A model generated the notes under the pieces. That model searched no databases, had not been told where the DNA came from, and saw nothing but the letters and a program-made list of their open reading frames with translations. A program made the position numbers and the translations under genes. A DNA stretch of 64,000 nt from CAYFQB01 sp964345225 (GTDB taxonomy: Bacteria > Nitrospirota > Thermodesulfovibrionia > Thermodesulfovibrionales > UBA6898): the NCBI GenBank assembly GCA_964345225.1, contig CAYFQB010000066.1:1-64000 (forward strand), given 5' to 3'. Each line of letters opens with the position of its first letter. The first letter of the stretch is position 1. Shown piece by piece: positions 34,405 through 43,261 of the stretch.

Positions 34405-35909
34405 GGAAAGTAAAGATTTTCGATACAACCCTGCGTGACGGAGAGCAGTCACCAGGCGCATCCATGAACGTTGATGAAAAGATCCAAGTAGCAAAACAGC
34501 TTGAGAAACTCGGGGTTGACATAATAGAGGCGGGGTTTCCTATAGCTTCACAGGGTGATTTCGATGCAGTAAAAAGTATTGCAGCCGAGATCCAGCAGGC
34601 AACTATTGCTGCTCTTGCAAGAACAAAGGATACAGATATTGAAAGGGCAGGCGCCGCAATCAAGCCGGCTGCACAAAAAAGGATACATACTTTTATTGCA
34701 ACATCAGATATACACCTCAAACATAAGTTAAGAATGGACAGGGATGAGGTACTTGAGACAGCAGTGCGTGCTGTTAAAATGGCGAGAAATTATACTGATG
34801 ATGTGGAGTTTTCGGCTGAGGATGCTACAAGGTCTGACTGGGATTATCTCTGCAGGGTGACAGAAGCTGTAATAAAAGCTGGTGCTGCAACCGTAAATAT
34901 GCCTGACACAGTCGGATATACTGTTCCACAGGAATACAGCGAGATGATAGGATATCTTTTCGAAAAGGTTCCGAATATTGATAAAGCCGTGATATCTGTA
35001 CACTGCCACAATGATCTTGGCCTTGCAGTAGCAAATTCGCTTACTGCAGTTCTGAAAGGTGCAGGACAGGTGGAGTGTACAATCAACGGTATCGGAGAAA
35101 GAGCCGGTAATGCATCGATGGAAGAGATTGTTATGGCTTTGAGGACACGGCCTAAATTCTTCAATGCCGATACAAACATCGTCACGGAAGAAATATACAG
35201 GGCATCGAGACTTGTGTCGAAAATTACAGGTATGGTTGTACAGCCTAACAAGGCCATAGTTGGTGCCAATGCATTTGCTCACGAAGCAGGCATACATCAG
35301 GATGGTTATCTTAAGGAACGCTCAACATATGAAATAATGAAGCCCGAGACCGTAGGTATTCCTCAGAGTAAGCTTGTGCTAGGGAAGCATTCAGGAAGGC
35401 ATGCATTTAGAGACAGACTCGAGACCCTTGGATATGAGCTGACAGATCAGGAATTGAACAAGGCGTTCGATAGATTCAAGAAGCTTGCAGACCAGAAGAA
35501 ATACATATTTGACGAGGATATTGAAGCCCTTGTTTCAGAAGAGGTATCGAAAGTCCCTGAAATATACAGTCTCCTTGACATGTCTACTTCAGGCGGTTTA
35601 TACCAGAAACCTATGGCAACTGTGAAGCTTAAAGTTATGGACAAAATCTTCGACAGGATGGAGCACGGGGACGGCCCTGTTGACGCTACTTACAGGGCTA
35701 TAGCCTCCATAACAGGAACAAAGAGCAACCTACTGAAGTTCGAGGTTAAGAGCATTACAGGCGGAACTGACGCACTCGGAGAGGTATCAGTCATAATTGA
35801 TGAAGGTGGCAAGACAGTAAGAGGCTATGGGGCTGACACCAATATCATTATAGCTGCTGCAAAGGCTTACCTGAATGCTTTGAATAAACTTGCTGCGAGA
35901 TATAAATAA
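34401..35909 (+). CDS. leuA: 2-isopropylmalate synthase
   Basis: Condenses acetyl-CoA with 2-ketoisovalerate, the first committed step of leucine synthesis. The 502 residues show KIFDTTLRDGEQSPGASM, EAGFPIASQGDF, SAEDATRSDWDYL, VNMPDTVGYTVPQEY, the metal-binding HCHNDLGLAVAN, GIGERAGNASMEEIV and HEAGIHQDG. The C-terminal LeuA_dimer regulatory domain (about residues 370-500) is the leucine feedback site. ATG overlaps the pssA stop by four bases. Close relatives are citramalate and homocitrate synthases; the length and regulatory domain favour LeuA. Confidence 0.94.
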   Translation: MRKVKIFDTTLRDGEQSPGASMNVDEKIQVAKQLEKLGVDIIEAGFPIASQGDFDAVKSIAAEIQQATIAALARTKDTDIERAGAAIKPAAQKRIHTFIATSDIHLKHKLRMDRDEVLETAVRAVKMARNYTDDVEFSAEDATRSDWDYLCRVTEAVIKAGAATVNMPDTVGYTVPQEYSEMIGYLFEKVPNIDKAVISVHCHNDLGLAVANSLTAVLKGAGQVECTINGIGERAGNASMEEIVMALRTRPKFFNADTNIVTEEIYRASRLVSKITGMVVQPNKAIVGANAFAHEAGIHQDGYLKERSTYEIMKPETVGIPQSKLVLGKHSGRHAFRDRLETLGYELTDQELNKAFDRFKKLADQKKYIFDEDIEALVSEEVSKVPEIYSLLDMSTSGGLYQKPMATVKLKVMDKIFDRMEHGDGPVDATYRAIASITGTKSNLLKFEVKSITGGTDALGEVSVIIDEGGKTVRGYGADTNIIIAAAKAYLNALNKLAARYK

Positions 35910-36456
35910 TTAAAAACTAATGATCGCAAGATAAATTTGGTTGCTGTTAATTGAAAGAATGCGTTTGAAGTAGATATACATGTTCTACAGTTGGGCATGT
36001 TTCTTGAGCGGACATAGGGAAATTTTTGGCACCCGTCATGGCGAAATAAGCGTGTCGAATCGACCGAATTTTTACTGTCTGACCCCGTAAAACGGGGTAA
36101 CCCGTCTACGGGGGAGTTTTTACCCCATTGAAAGGATGAGTTTCTTTTCGGGGTAAAAATTCGAGCGAATGAGTCATGAGACGGGTAAAAATTTTTCTCT
36201 AGGGATAGAAAGGAATATGACCAACTACTTAATCCGAAAACTCTTTTTATACTGAAATGCATTTTTTGAGTTAATCGAAATCCCAAAGGTTAATCAACGT
36301 AGCAGCATCTAATAGCTGGGGACAGGTTTCAGATAAATTTTTGATAAGATTTTGCACAAAAATTGTTACTGGAAAATCTGTTTGGTTTTTCTTAATAATT
36401 GTCTTATAATTGTCTTATCTCATACCTTATTATCATTTTGCATTAATTAATATTAA
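35910..36456. repeat. Intergenic region with palindromes and a dispersed element
   Basis: A 547-bp spacer after leuA without a gene. At 36082-36098 ACCCCGTAAAACGGGGT is a near-perfect palindrome; at 36101-36112 CCCGTCTACGGG forms another; from 36122 ACCCCATTGAAA to CTTTTCGGGGT a third larger stem follows, related to the TACCCCGTTAGAAA family. At 36200-36270 lies the second copy of the element seen after psd (CTAGGGA-x-GAAAGGAATATG-CCAACTA). The final 100 bases are AT-rich and may carry the promoter of the Lon-like gene. Confidence 0.65.
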
Positions 36457-36468
36457 ATGGAGGTTAAA

Positions 36469-38892
36469 ATGCCAAAACCGCTTAAAAGTGAAGAACTTTA
36501 TAAATGCTGTGATACAAAGATATTCAAATTCGATACTACTGATGAACTGCCTGATACAGTAGAAACAATAGGACAGGAGAGGGCATTAAGTGCTATAGAT
36601 TTTGGATTGAACCTAGACAGCAAGGGATTCAATATATTTATACTCGGCGAGAATGGGACAGGTAAGATGACAACTATAAAGTCGATCCTTATTAAAAAAG
36701 CGGCGTCGGAGCCTGTTCCTGATGACTGGTGTTATGTCTATAATTTCAAAGACACTGATATACCTCTTGCTATATCTATGAAACCCGGAATGGCATCTAT
36801 ATTTCATAAAGACATGGAAGAACTGATAAGAATACTGAAGGTAGAGATACCGAAGATATTTGAATCCAAGGAATATGAAAAACAGAGGAATAAGATTTTA
36901 GAAGAATTCCAGACGAAACAGAAAGAAATGTTTGCTGATCTTGAAGAAGAAGCAAAGGAGAAGGGATTTTCAATAAGAAAAACTGTTAGCGGGCTTCTGA
37001 TTGTTCCCGTGAAAAAAAGCGGAGAGCCTCTTACCGAAGAAGAATATGAGTCACTTGACAAGAGAACCAAGGTGAAGATAGATGAGATCGGGAAGGTACT
37101 TCAGGAGAACCTTAACGATATAGTCAGGGAAGTGAGAGAAAGTGACAAGAATGTAAAGGATCTTCTTTCAAAGCTTGAAAAAGAAGCTGCGCTTGCTGCT
37201 GTGGGCCATTTTATGGACGAGATGAAGAGTAAATATAAGGATTATGAAAGGATAATAACATATCTCTCTGATGTAACTGAGGATATCCTCGAGCACCTTG
37301 ATGATTTCAAAGTTCAGGAAGAACAGGCTCCTTCAATGCCTTTCATGAAAGTCCAGAAGGCAGAACCTACTTTTACAAGGTATACTGTAAATGTCGTCGT
37401 TAATAATAAGGATACAAAGGGAGCGCCCTGTATATTTGAAAGTAATCCGGCTTACTATAACCTCTTCGGGAGGATGGAACATAAATTCCAGTATGGTGTG
37501 GCTACAACAGACTTCTCGATGGTGAAGGGGGGGTCTCTTCACAAGGCAAATGGGGGATACTTAATAATAAATGCCCTTGATCTATTAAGAAATCTCTTTT
37601 CCTATGATGCACTGAAACGTGCGATAAGAAATAGAGAGATAAAGACAGAGGATATATGGGAACAATACAGACTCATTTCGACAACGACCCTGAGGCCCGA
37701 AGCTATACCGTTAAATATCAAGGTCATACTTTTAGGCAATCCTTATCTTTATTACCTCCTTTACAACCTGGATGAGGAATACAGGGAATTGTTCAAGGTA
37801 AAGGCGGATTTTGACAGCAGGATGATAAAGAATGAAGAGACCATACATAAATATGCAGATTTTGTGGCAAGCAGATGCAAACAGGAAAAGTTTCTTCCTT
37901 TCGACAAGACAGGTGTTGCCAAGATAGTAGAATATGGCTCAAGACTTGCCGAGCATCAGGAGAGATTATCTTCAAGATTCAGCGAAGTTGCAGATGTTAT
38001 CATGGAAGCTAACTACTGGGCATTAAAATCAGAAAGCAAGTTAGTTAAGGACGAACATGTCGAGAAGGCATTGAGAGAGAAAGTATTCAGGATCAACAGA
38101 ATTGAAGAGCGTCTACAGGAACTGGTTCTTGAAGGCACAATAATAATCGATACAGAAGACAAAAAAATCGGGCAGATAAACGGCCTTGCTGTTCTGGATA
38201 TGGGAGACTACAGGTTCGGAAAGCCTTCGAGGATTACTGCAAAGACTTATACAGGGAAGGCTGGCGTTATTAATATTGAGAGAGAGACAAAGATGAGCGG
38301 CAGGATCCACGAAAAGGCCATCCTTATTATTACGCATTATATTGGAAGCACATATGCCAGGAAAGAGCCTGTCAGTTTCTCGGCATCAATTACTTTTGAA
38401 CAGTTATATGAAATGGTAGAGGGAGATAGTGCTTCATGTGCGGAACTATATGTTATACTGAGCAGCCTTGCTGGGATTCCATTAAAGCAGAATATAGCCA
38501 TTACAGGCTCGATGGACCAGAATGGCGATGTCCAGCCAATAGGCGGTGTAAATGAAAAGATAGAGGGATTTTTTGACCTCTGCAAGTTGCGTGGATTTAA
38601 TGGAACACATGGAGTGATAATACCAAGAAAGAACTTGCATAACCTGATGATTAAAAAAGATGTTATAGATGCGGTCAATGAGGGTAAATTTGCAATCTAT
38701 CCAATAGACAGGGTTGAAGAGGGCCTGGAGATATTTACAGATATGCCAGCGGGAGAGATGCAGGAAGATGGAACATTCCCGGAAGGAACCGTAAACTATC
38801 TTGTTTCAGAACGTCTTAAAGAGATCACCAAGTCCCTTAAAGAGAAGAAAGATGATAAAAGAGAAGAGAAAGAAGAAGAAAATGATAAATGA
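36469..38892 (+). CDS. Lon-like ATP-dependent protease (AAA_32 type)
   Basis: A soluble AAA+ protease of 807 residues, unlike classical Lon in its N-terminal part (AAA_32/LonB-like family). Walker A is GENGTGKMTT near residue 62. A long helical insertion (about residues 110-280) precedes the second nucleotide-site elements (KGGSLHKANGGYLIINALD as Walker B). The C-terminal Lon protease domain has the catalytic Ser in EGDSASCAEL near residue 653 and Lys in GGVNEKIEGFFDLC near 698, in the usual dyad arrangement. I chose ATG 36469 because GGAGG lies seven bases upstream and would be inside the frame if ATG 36457 were used. A charged Lys/Glu tail overlaps lpxL by 4 bp. It probably degrades damaged proteins; substrates unknown. 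Confidence 0.9.
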   Translation: MPKPLKSEELYKCCDTKIFKFDTTDELPDTVETIGQERALSAIDFGLNLDSKGFNIFILGENGTGKMTTIKSILIKKAASEPVPDDWCYVYNFKDTDIPLAISMKPGMASIFHKDMEELIRILKVEIPKIFESKEYEKQRNKILEEFQTKQKEMFADLEEEAKEKGFSIRKTVSGLLIVPVKKSGEPLTEEEYESLDKRTKVKIDEIGKVLQENLNDIVREVRESDKNVKDLLSKLEKEAALAAVGHFMDEMKSKYKDYERIITYLSDVTEDILEHLDDFKVQEEQAPSMPFMKVQKAEPTFTRYTVNVVVNNKDTKGAPCIFESNPAYYNLFGRMEHKFQYGVATTDFSMVKGGSLHKANGGYLIINALDLLRNLFSYDALKRAIRNREIKTEDIWEQYRLISTTTLRPEAIPLNIKVILLGNPYLYYLLYNLDEEYRELFKVKADFDSRMIKNEETIHKYADFVASRCKQEKFLPFDKTGVAKIVEYGSRLAEHQERLSSRFSEVADVIMEANYWALKSESKLVKDEHVEKALREKVFRINRIEERLQELVLEGTIIIDTEDKKIGQINGLAVLDMGDYRFGKPSRITAKTYTGKAGVINIERETKMSGRIHEKAILIITHYIGSTYARKEPVSFSASITFEQLYEMVEGDSASCAELYVILSSLAGIPLKQNIAITGSMDQNGDVQPIGGVNEKIEGFFDLCKLRGFNGTHGVIIPRKNLHNLMIKKDVIDAVNEGKFAIYPIDRVEEGLEIFTDMPAGEMQEDGTFPEGTVNYLVSERLKEITKSLKEKKDDKREEKEEENDK

Positions 38893-39773
38893 GGCATATA
38901 TACTGGTTTTTTCAATCAATACTGTTCGTTTTTTTCTCACTTCCTCTTGCGATAATCCCTTACAAGATCTCGCTTAAGATTGGCGATGCACTTGGAGGTC
39001 TGCTTTTTTACCTGTGGAAAAGCAGGCGGAATATTGCATTAGAGAATCTCAGGGGAGTAATTTCAAGGGGCGCAATAACTCTTGATACCAGTCCTGAATC
39101 AATAATAAAGCAGAATTTCAGAAATCTTGGGAAATCTGTTATAGAGATACTGAAAATCTATTTTGGTTTTGGCGGTCGTATAATTAAACAGCTAGAGATT
39201 GAAGGGGCTGAGAACTTCGAAAAGGCCCGTAAAAAGGGTGCCGGAATAGTTTTAATAACAGGACATTGTGGAAACTGGGAACTGATAGGTCTTGCCTTAT
39301 CTGCGAAGTTAACGAAAGCTTTTGGTGTTGCAAGAGCGCTGAACAACCCGTATCTAAACAGTATTGTCGAGAGAGCAAGAAAAAAATACGGAAACTATGT
39401 GATATACAAAAAAGGCGCTTTAAAGATAATACTTTCAGCTTTAAGAAGAAATGAGGTTGTAGGGATATTGATGGACCAGAGTGTAATCAGATCTGAAGGT
39501 ATAAGAGTAGATTTTCTCGGGAAAAAGGCATATACAATGAAGATGCCGGCAACGATAGCCAGAAAAACAGGCTCTCCTGTGCTGCCTATTTTTATAAGGA
39601 GAAATGATGGAGGTCACATTATTCAGATAGGGGAAGAGATAGGGCTTGATAAGTCAGAAGATACTGACAAAGCTGTTTTAAATGATACTATCAGTTTTAC
39701 AGGCTATATCGAGGAATATATAAGGCAGAACCCTGAAGAATGGTTGTGGATACACCGCAGGTGGAAGAGATAG
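38889..39773 (+). CDS. lpxL: Lipid A late acyltransferase (LpxL/HtrB family)
   Basis: Adds a secondary acyl chain to the lipid A precursor at the inner membrane. The 294 residues have an N-terminal hydrophobic segment (4-28), the acyltransferase dyad motif HCGNWEL (an HX4E form of HX4D/E), GVARALNNPYLN, GILMDQSV and a C-terminal NPEEWLWIHRRWK, all typical of LpxL. ATGA overlaps the Lon-like protease stop, so the genes are translationally coupled. That pairing may link lipid A synthesis to proteolytic control, though this is only suggestion. An LpxM or LpxP role cannot be excluded. Confidence 0.9.
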   Translation: MRHIYWFFQSILFVFFSLPLAIIPYKISLKIGDALGGLLFYLWKSRRNIALENLRGVISRGAITLDTSPESIIKQNFRNLGKSVIEILKIYFGFGGRIIKQLEIEGAENFEKARKKGAGIVLITGHCGNWELIGLALSAKLTKAFGVARALNNPYLNSIVERARKKYGNYVIYKKGALKIILSALRRNEVVGILMDQSVIRSEGIRVDFLGKKAYTMKMPATIARKTGSPVLPIFIRRNDGGHIIQIGEEIGLDKSEDTDKAVLNDTISFTGYIEEYIRQNPEEWLWIHRRWKR

Positions 39774-39986
39774 AAAAATTTTCCGTAAGGCATCAGGTAA
39801 TAGAGCAGGACCTTATAGGTGACAGACCGGTTAACCAAATATCTCCAGCTAAATTATAGTTAAACCATCCGGAAAATTTACGTTTTGTTATCCGCCGGTC
39901 TGTGTTATCACTTTTGTCTCTTACTGTTGCCTTCCTATTTTACCCCGTTAGAAATTGTTGATATTTTTTTTCTAACGGGGTTTACT
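39774..39986. repeat. Convergent spacer with two palindromes, including a TACCCCGTTAGAAA copy
   Basis: ACAGACCGG (39822-39830) and CCGGTCTGT (39895-39903) form a stem with a 64-base loop that contains a near copy of ACAAATATCTCCAGC. At 39941-39983 the palindrome TACCCCGTTAGAAA/TTTCTAACGGGGTTTA lies between two convergent genes and directly abuts the stop codon of the CBS gene. Its position suits a bidirectional terminator. Confidence 0.7.
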
Positions 39987-40436
39987 TTAATAAAGAGTCC
40001 CGTATCCCTTGCCGCAGATATAGTTTTCAAGTTCAGAGATGGTAACTTTCTGTTCGGTAATTAAAGCGTTAACTACATCACGAATACTCAATATACCAAC
40101 CAACTTGTCTTGGTCAAAAATAGGCAGATGTCGAATATCCATTTCTATCATCAGTGCCATGCATTCTTCGATTTTCTTATCCGGAGATATACAGCACATA
40201 TCCGTGGTCATCAATTCGCCAACAGTTGTATCCTTTGACGATTTTCCTTTCAGGATTACCTTGCGTGCGTAATCCCTTTCTGTGAAAATTCCTTTAAGTT
40301 TTCCTTCATCGATGACCAGCAGGGCACCGATGTTTTTTTCAGCCATTATTTCCAAAGCCTTAAATGCTGTTTCCTTAGATGAAATCGACCAGATATTAGA
40401 ACTCTTTTTTTCTAATAGTTTTCCTACTGTAACCAT
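39987..40436 (-). CDS. CBS-domain pair protein
   Basis: A 149-residue cytosolic protein made of two CBS domains (about residues 8-65 and 75-135): KETAFKALEIMAEKNIGALL, GIFTERDYARKVIL, VGELMTTDMCCISPDKKIEE and DIRHLPIFDQDKLVGILSIRDVV. Such Bateman modules bind adenosine nucleotides and sense energy state; the target is unknown. The start is ATG 40436 after GGAGG with nine-base spacing; an upstream ATG at 40496 is in frame but lies before that ribosome site. The 3' end abuts the palindromic repeat. Confidence 0.88.
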   Translation of the reverse strand: MVTVGKLLEKKSSNIWSISSKETAFKALEIMAEKNIGALLVIDEGKLKGIFTERDYARKVILKGKSSKDTTVGELMTTDMCCISPDKKIEECMALMIEMDIRHLPIFDQDKLVGILSIRDVVNALITEQKVTISELENYICGKGYGTLY

Positions 40437-40496
40437 TGTATAATTCCTCCTTTCCTTAAAATAATCTCTATTGTTATCAACCTTCTTAGCATTCAA

Positions 40497-40802
40497 AGTT
40501 TAATTCTATAACGGGCAGGACATCTTGTACAAAGTTTTTTTAACTGATTTATATTATCTTATACTTTTCCTTAAGTATTATTATATAGAATTAAATATCG
40601 GTGCACAAGATTTTAACTGTCAGTGCTAATAAGTCTGTTAATAGTAATTTTAGATTATATGTAATATATAAAATTCTTGGTTATGCCTTGACAGAATAAT
40701 AAGCCTTTTGAAAATACAGAAATTGAATGGTGCGTGAGAGGGTAGATGAACCCATGCGATTTCTTCATCCCGAAAAACCTTATTTGGAATATTTCGTCGA
40801 AA
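40497..40802. other. AT-rich intergenic region, nothing recognised
   Basis: About 300 AT-rich bases between the CBS gene and tRNA-Leu. No gene or strong hairpin is seen. It should contain the CBS gene promoter (minus strand). Confidence 0.5.
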
Positions 40803-40887
40803 TGGTGGGCGAGAGAGGACTTGAACCCCCATGGGTTGCCCCACGCGGTCCTAAGCCGCGCGCGTCTACCAGTTCCGCCACTCGCCC
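40803..40887 (-). tRNA. tRNA-Leu (anticodon TAG)
   Basis: On the minus strand the acceptor stem GGGCGAG pairs with CTCGCCC. The anticodon stem CGCGG/CCGCG holds loop CTTAGGA with anticodon TAG; a long variable arm (TGGGGCAACCCA) marks a class II tRNA; the T-loop is GTTCAAGTC. An encoded CCA ends it. It decodes CUA and CUN codons. Confidence 0.95.
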
Positions 40888-41216
40888 ATATGTAATTTTA
40901 CAATCAAAAAATCAGGACTCGCCTGCTCTACGAGTCGTAGACAATTGATTGATTTTACAGTTTTTTCAGACATTTTGTCCATGCTAACATTTGAATATAG
41001 AACCTTAAAAATAGAACTTTGATTTATGACTTTTTGTGTTGTGATATTTGGGAGAAAATGGAAGAGATAAGGAAATTCATGATAAAGGGCAGACCCCATA
41101 TTATATTTCTAGAGTAAACCCCATTAGAAGACATTCGCCCTTCTAATGGGGTAAAGTGTTGCAGTAAGTATTTGACACTCGTAAAAGAGGAGAAACGCTA
41201 ATTTTCTTAAGAAGAC
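40888..41216. repeat. Intergenic region with palindromic repeat copy
   Basis: No gene is seen. At 41114-41155 AGTAAACCCCATTAGAAG pairs with CTTCTAATGGGGTAAAG around the loop ACATTCGCC; this is a diverged copy of the TACCCCGTTAGAAA family with matching compensated bases. It lies downstream of the EF-Tu-like gene on the minus strand. Confidence 0.7.
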
Positions 41217-41474
41217 TCACTCTTCCAATACTTTATAAACTACATCATGCTCCCTTGTATGTTCTTTTACCTTGATACCAACATCCTCCCCCTTCTTTGC
41301 CAGGTTAATATTCTTATGTTCAAACTGAATAGACTCTACTTTCTGAATGAAATCTGAGGTGTGTCCTTTGATGTGAATGGTGTCACCGACCGCTAGCTCA
41401 CCTTCCATGACAATCGTTGCCACCCCCAATTTCGAATAGTAATGGTTTATCACACCTATTCTTTCTTCCTTCAT
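41217..41474 (-). CDS. Stand-alone EF-Tu domain 2-like protein
   Basis: A small 85-residue protein consisting only of a beta-barrel like domain 2 of translational GTPases: RIGVINHYYSKLGVATIVM, GELAVGDTIHIKGHTSDF, VESIQFEHKNI, KKGEDVGIKVKE. No GTPase domain is present. Databases commonly name such proteins 'translation elongation factor-like'; their function is unknown. ATG at 41474 follows AAAAGGAGGGGGCT, a strong ribosome site. It is 60 bp downstream of the HNH gene on the same strand. Confidence 0.82.
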   Translation of the reverse strand: MKEERIGVINHYYSKLGVATIVMEGELAVGDTIHIKGHTSDFIQKVESIQFEHKNINLAKKGEDVGIKVKEHTREHDVVYKVLEE

Positions 41475-41534
41475 AGCCCCCTCCTTTTAAAAATATTCCT
41501 TTCACATGTAATGAAAATTTGCACCCCAAAAAAC

Positions 41535-41870
41535 TTAATCTTCACTGCCAAAATAGTCACCAAGCAGACCCCTGCTGTGCTCATCATCATGACAATATAT
41601 ACAGAGATTTTCCCAGTTGGAACCATCAGTGGGATTATTTTTATGGTTACCATCTTTATGATGAATGGTCAAAAGATGCCGATCTTTATATTCAAACTCT
41701 CTTCCGCATTTGGCACAAATAAGCCCGTGTATTTTGAGAGATTTTTCTCTGTAATCAGATGGAGAATTGCTAAGCTTTTTCAATTCTCGCACAATATCAT
41801 CTACGGTTTTACCGCTGTCTTTGCTTTGAGGCTTTTTCTTTTTAAAATTACTATGTCGGTTATGTCTCAT
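41535..41870 (-). CDS. HNH nuclease of the YajD type
   Basis: A 111-residue protein with a basic N terminus and an HNH/ββα-metal fold: CAKCGREFEYKDRHLLTIHH, KDGNHKNNPTDGSNWENLC and IYCHDDEHSRG. Two CxxC pairs would bind structural zinc, and the HH/N/H residues form the nuclease centre. It resembles E. coli YajD, whose role is unclear. It does not lie in a defence island or phage region, so a housekeeping or repair role is more likely than restriction. Confidence 0.85.
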   Translation of the reverse strand: MRHNRHSNFKKKKPQSKDSGKTVDDIVRELKKLSNSPSDYREKSLKIHGLICAKCGREFEYKDRHLLTIHHKDGNHKNNPTDGSNWENLCIYCHDDEHSRGLLGDYFGSED

Positions 41871-42023
41871 CTGGGTTCTTTTTTTCCCCTTCTTAGATCT
41901 ATAAAAAAAAGATAGAAGGTTGTCACTTTTAGTTTACCCGATGATCCATGTGTATGTAAAAATTTTTTTATGTAGCTTTTTTAAAAGAAACCATTGTAAA
42001 TACAAAAGCCTGACCCCGGGCCC

Positions 42024-42057
42024 ATAGAAGCCCAGCCATTTATGGCTGGGCTTCTAT
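42024..42057. terminator. Strong 16-bp palindrome after the secreted-protein gene
   Basis: ATAGAAGCCCAGCCAT and ATGGCTGGGCTTCTAT form a perfect stem with a two-base loop. It lies 24 bases downstream of the stop of the 42081-42878 gene (minus strand). No T-run follows on the minus strand; on the plus strand a second stem (AAGCTT pair) and seven T follow. Its direction is therefore uncertain. Confidence 0.65.
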
Positions 42058-42080
42058 AAGCTTCTTTAAATAAGCTTTTT

Positions 42081-42878
42081 TTAATTACCTGAGTATCCTG
42101 GCGGATAGGGTGCATATTCGCTGTCATCCCAGAGCCTGTTTCCCACCTCAGGCAAGCATTTTATGATCCCTTTCATGCAAAGAACATCACGCCATTCGTA
42201 CTTTACCAGTAATTTCTTAAACGGATTGCTCTCGGGTTCGAACTTTACCTTAATTGCAGGCGAGTACTTGCTGTTGCCAAAGCCTGTGCCTGCGTCATCA
42301 CTTTTAAATTTCCCTGATTCGCTTCTTGCAGGGGCTTCTGCAGATGGTGATGGTGCTCCTTCTCTATGCCTCTTTTCATGGTGAACCGGCCTTTCCTTTT
42401 CACGGAATACCGCAACTGAAATTACTCCCATGGCTGAAGAATCACCGAAGGTTCTCATAGCATAAGAATCCCCGATATCCGTGAAGTAGAATCTGTGTAC
42501 AGTATTACTGTCCGTCCTCCACCCTTCGTACTTAGCATATCCATATGCATTCACGATGTACATTGACTCGTCATTCCTGAGATACGACTTCTTGCTGGAA
42601 ATGATGTTCCTTCCATCAACTGCTATAACAACTCCGATCCTTTCTGGTATATTATTTCTTATGACGATACCGTAGTTTTCTCCTTTCCGTGCTTCCAGAT
42701 ATTTCTTGATTATACGTGTTCTTTTCCCCTGAATGTCTCTGAATGGTATAGTATAGAATTCATCACCGTTGTCAGAGACAATCGCAATGTCTACATTACC
42801 TCCCCGATGTGAAGAGGCCGGTACTGCTGTTGATAAAATCATGCTTATTGCAATTAATGTTACAATCACAAAGCGCAT
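42081..42878 (-). CDS. Secreted hypothetical protein
   Basis: A 265-residue exported protein. A signal peptide (residues 1-23, ending PASSH) is followed by a beta-rich domain with YGIVIRNNIPERIGVVIAVD, GRNIISSKKSYLRNDESMYI, GYAKYEGWRTDSNTVHRFYF and DSYAMRTFGDSSAMGVISVA, a pattern I have seen in other uncharacterised secreted proteins. A low-complexity Pro/Ser/Ala linker follows. The C-terminal part, LLVKYEWRDVLCMKGIIKC, has two cysteines that may form a disulphide. A strong AAAGGAGG precedes ATG 42878. Function unknown; no partner gene is adjacent. Confidence 0.75.
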   Translation of the reverse strand: MRFVIVTLIAISMILSTAVPASSHRGGNVDIAIVSDNGDEFYTIPFRDIQGKRTRIIKKYLEARKGENYGIVIRNNIPERIGVVIAVDGRNIISSKKSYLRNDESMYIVNAYGYAKYEGWRTDSNTVHRFYFTDIGDSYAMRTFGDSSAMGVISVAVFREKERPVHHEKRHREGAPSPSAEAPARSESGKFKSDDAGTGFGNSKYSPAIKVKFEPESNPFKKLLVKYEWRDVLCMKGIIKCLPEVGNRLWDDSEYAPYPPGYSGN

Positions 42879-43251
42879 TGTTTTTCCTCCTTTCTTTTAT
42901 TTGACTCTGGCTTTTTAGACAACATGATTAGCATATTTGTTCCCAAAAAATTGCATGAATTATCATCGTGACGGGAATTTTGGAGCAATTTTTGGAGTCA
43001 GACTCCCGTAAAACTAAAGTAACGGGGTAAACCCGCCACCATGCCAAACAAACTGGCCCCGAAGTGCCGGGATCTACACGATGTTCCGACAGGCAGGCCT
43101 CTCCATAGGCGGGCAAGGCGGATAAACTTGAGAGGCTTTTAAAAAAGTCGAAAAAAAAGCACAAAATGTCATGCTGAAATTATTTTCAGCCAAGGCCTAA
43201 AATACTATTTTGTATGATACAATTATAAGAGATTTGAAATGTCCGGGGGGT
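42879..43251. repeat. Intergenic region with decayed repeat material
   Basis: No gene. Bases 42968-43040 (GACGGGAATTTT, GACTCCCGTAAAAC, AACGGGGTAAACCCG) resemble the repeat mosaic after leuA (GACCCCGTAAAACGGGGTAA). A G+C-rich stretch with GGCAGGCCTCTCC and GAGAGGC arms follows to about 43140. Confidence 0.5.
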
Positions 43252-43259
43252 CATTTCAA
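43234..43259 (+). promoter_or_regulatory. Hairpin presenting the ribosome site of the histidine kinase gene
   Basis: TTGAAATG (43234-43241) and CATTTCAA (43252-43259) form a perfect 8-bp stem. Its 10-base loop TCCGGGGGGT contains the only Shine-Dalgarno-like sequence, and ATG follows two bases after the stem. Confidence 0.6.
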
Positions 43260-43261
43260 TT

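Noticed and set aside
34728..35297. Minus-strand frame of 189 codons opposite leuA
   Set aside because: Composition (many Cys, His, Tyr) is an artefact of the leuA codon pattern, and leuA is unmistakable.
41535..41870. Homing or restriction endonuclease
   Set aside because: The protein is YajD-like and sits among small housekeeping-type genes, with no intron, methylase or phage gene nearby.
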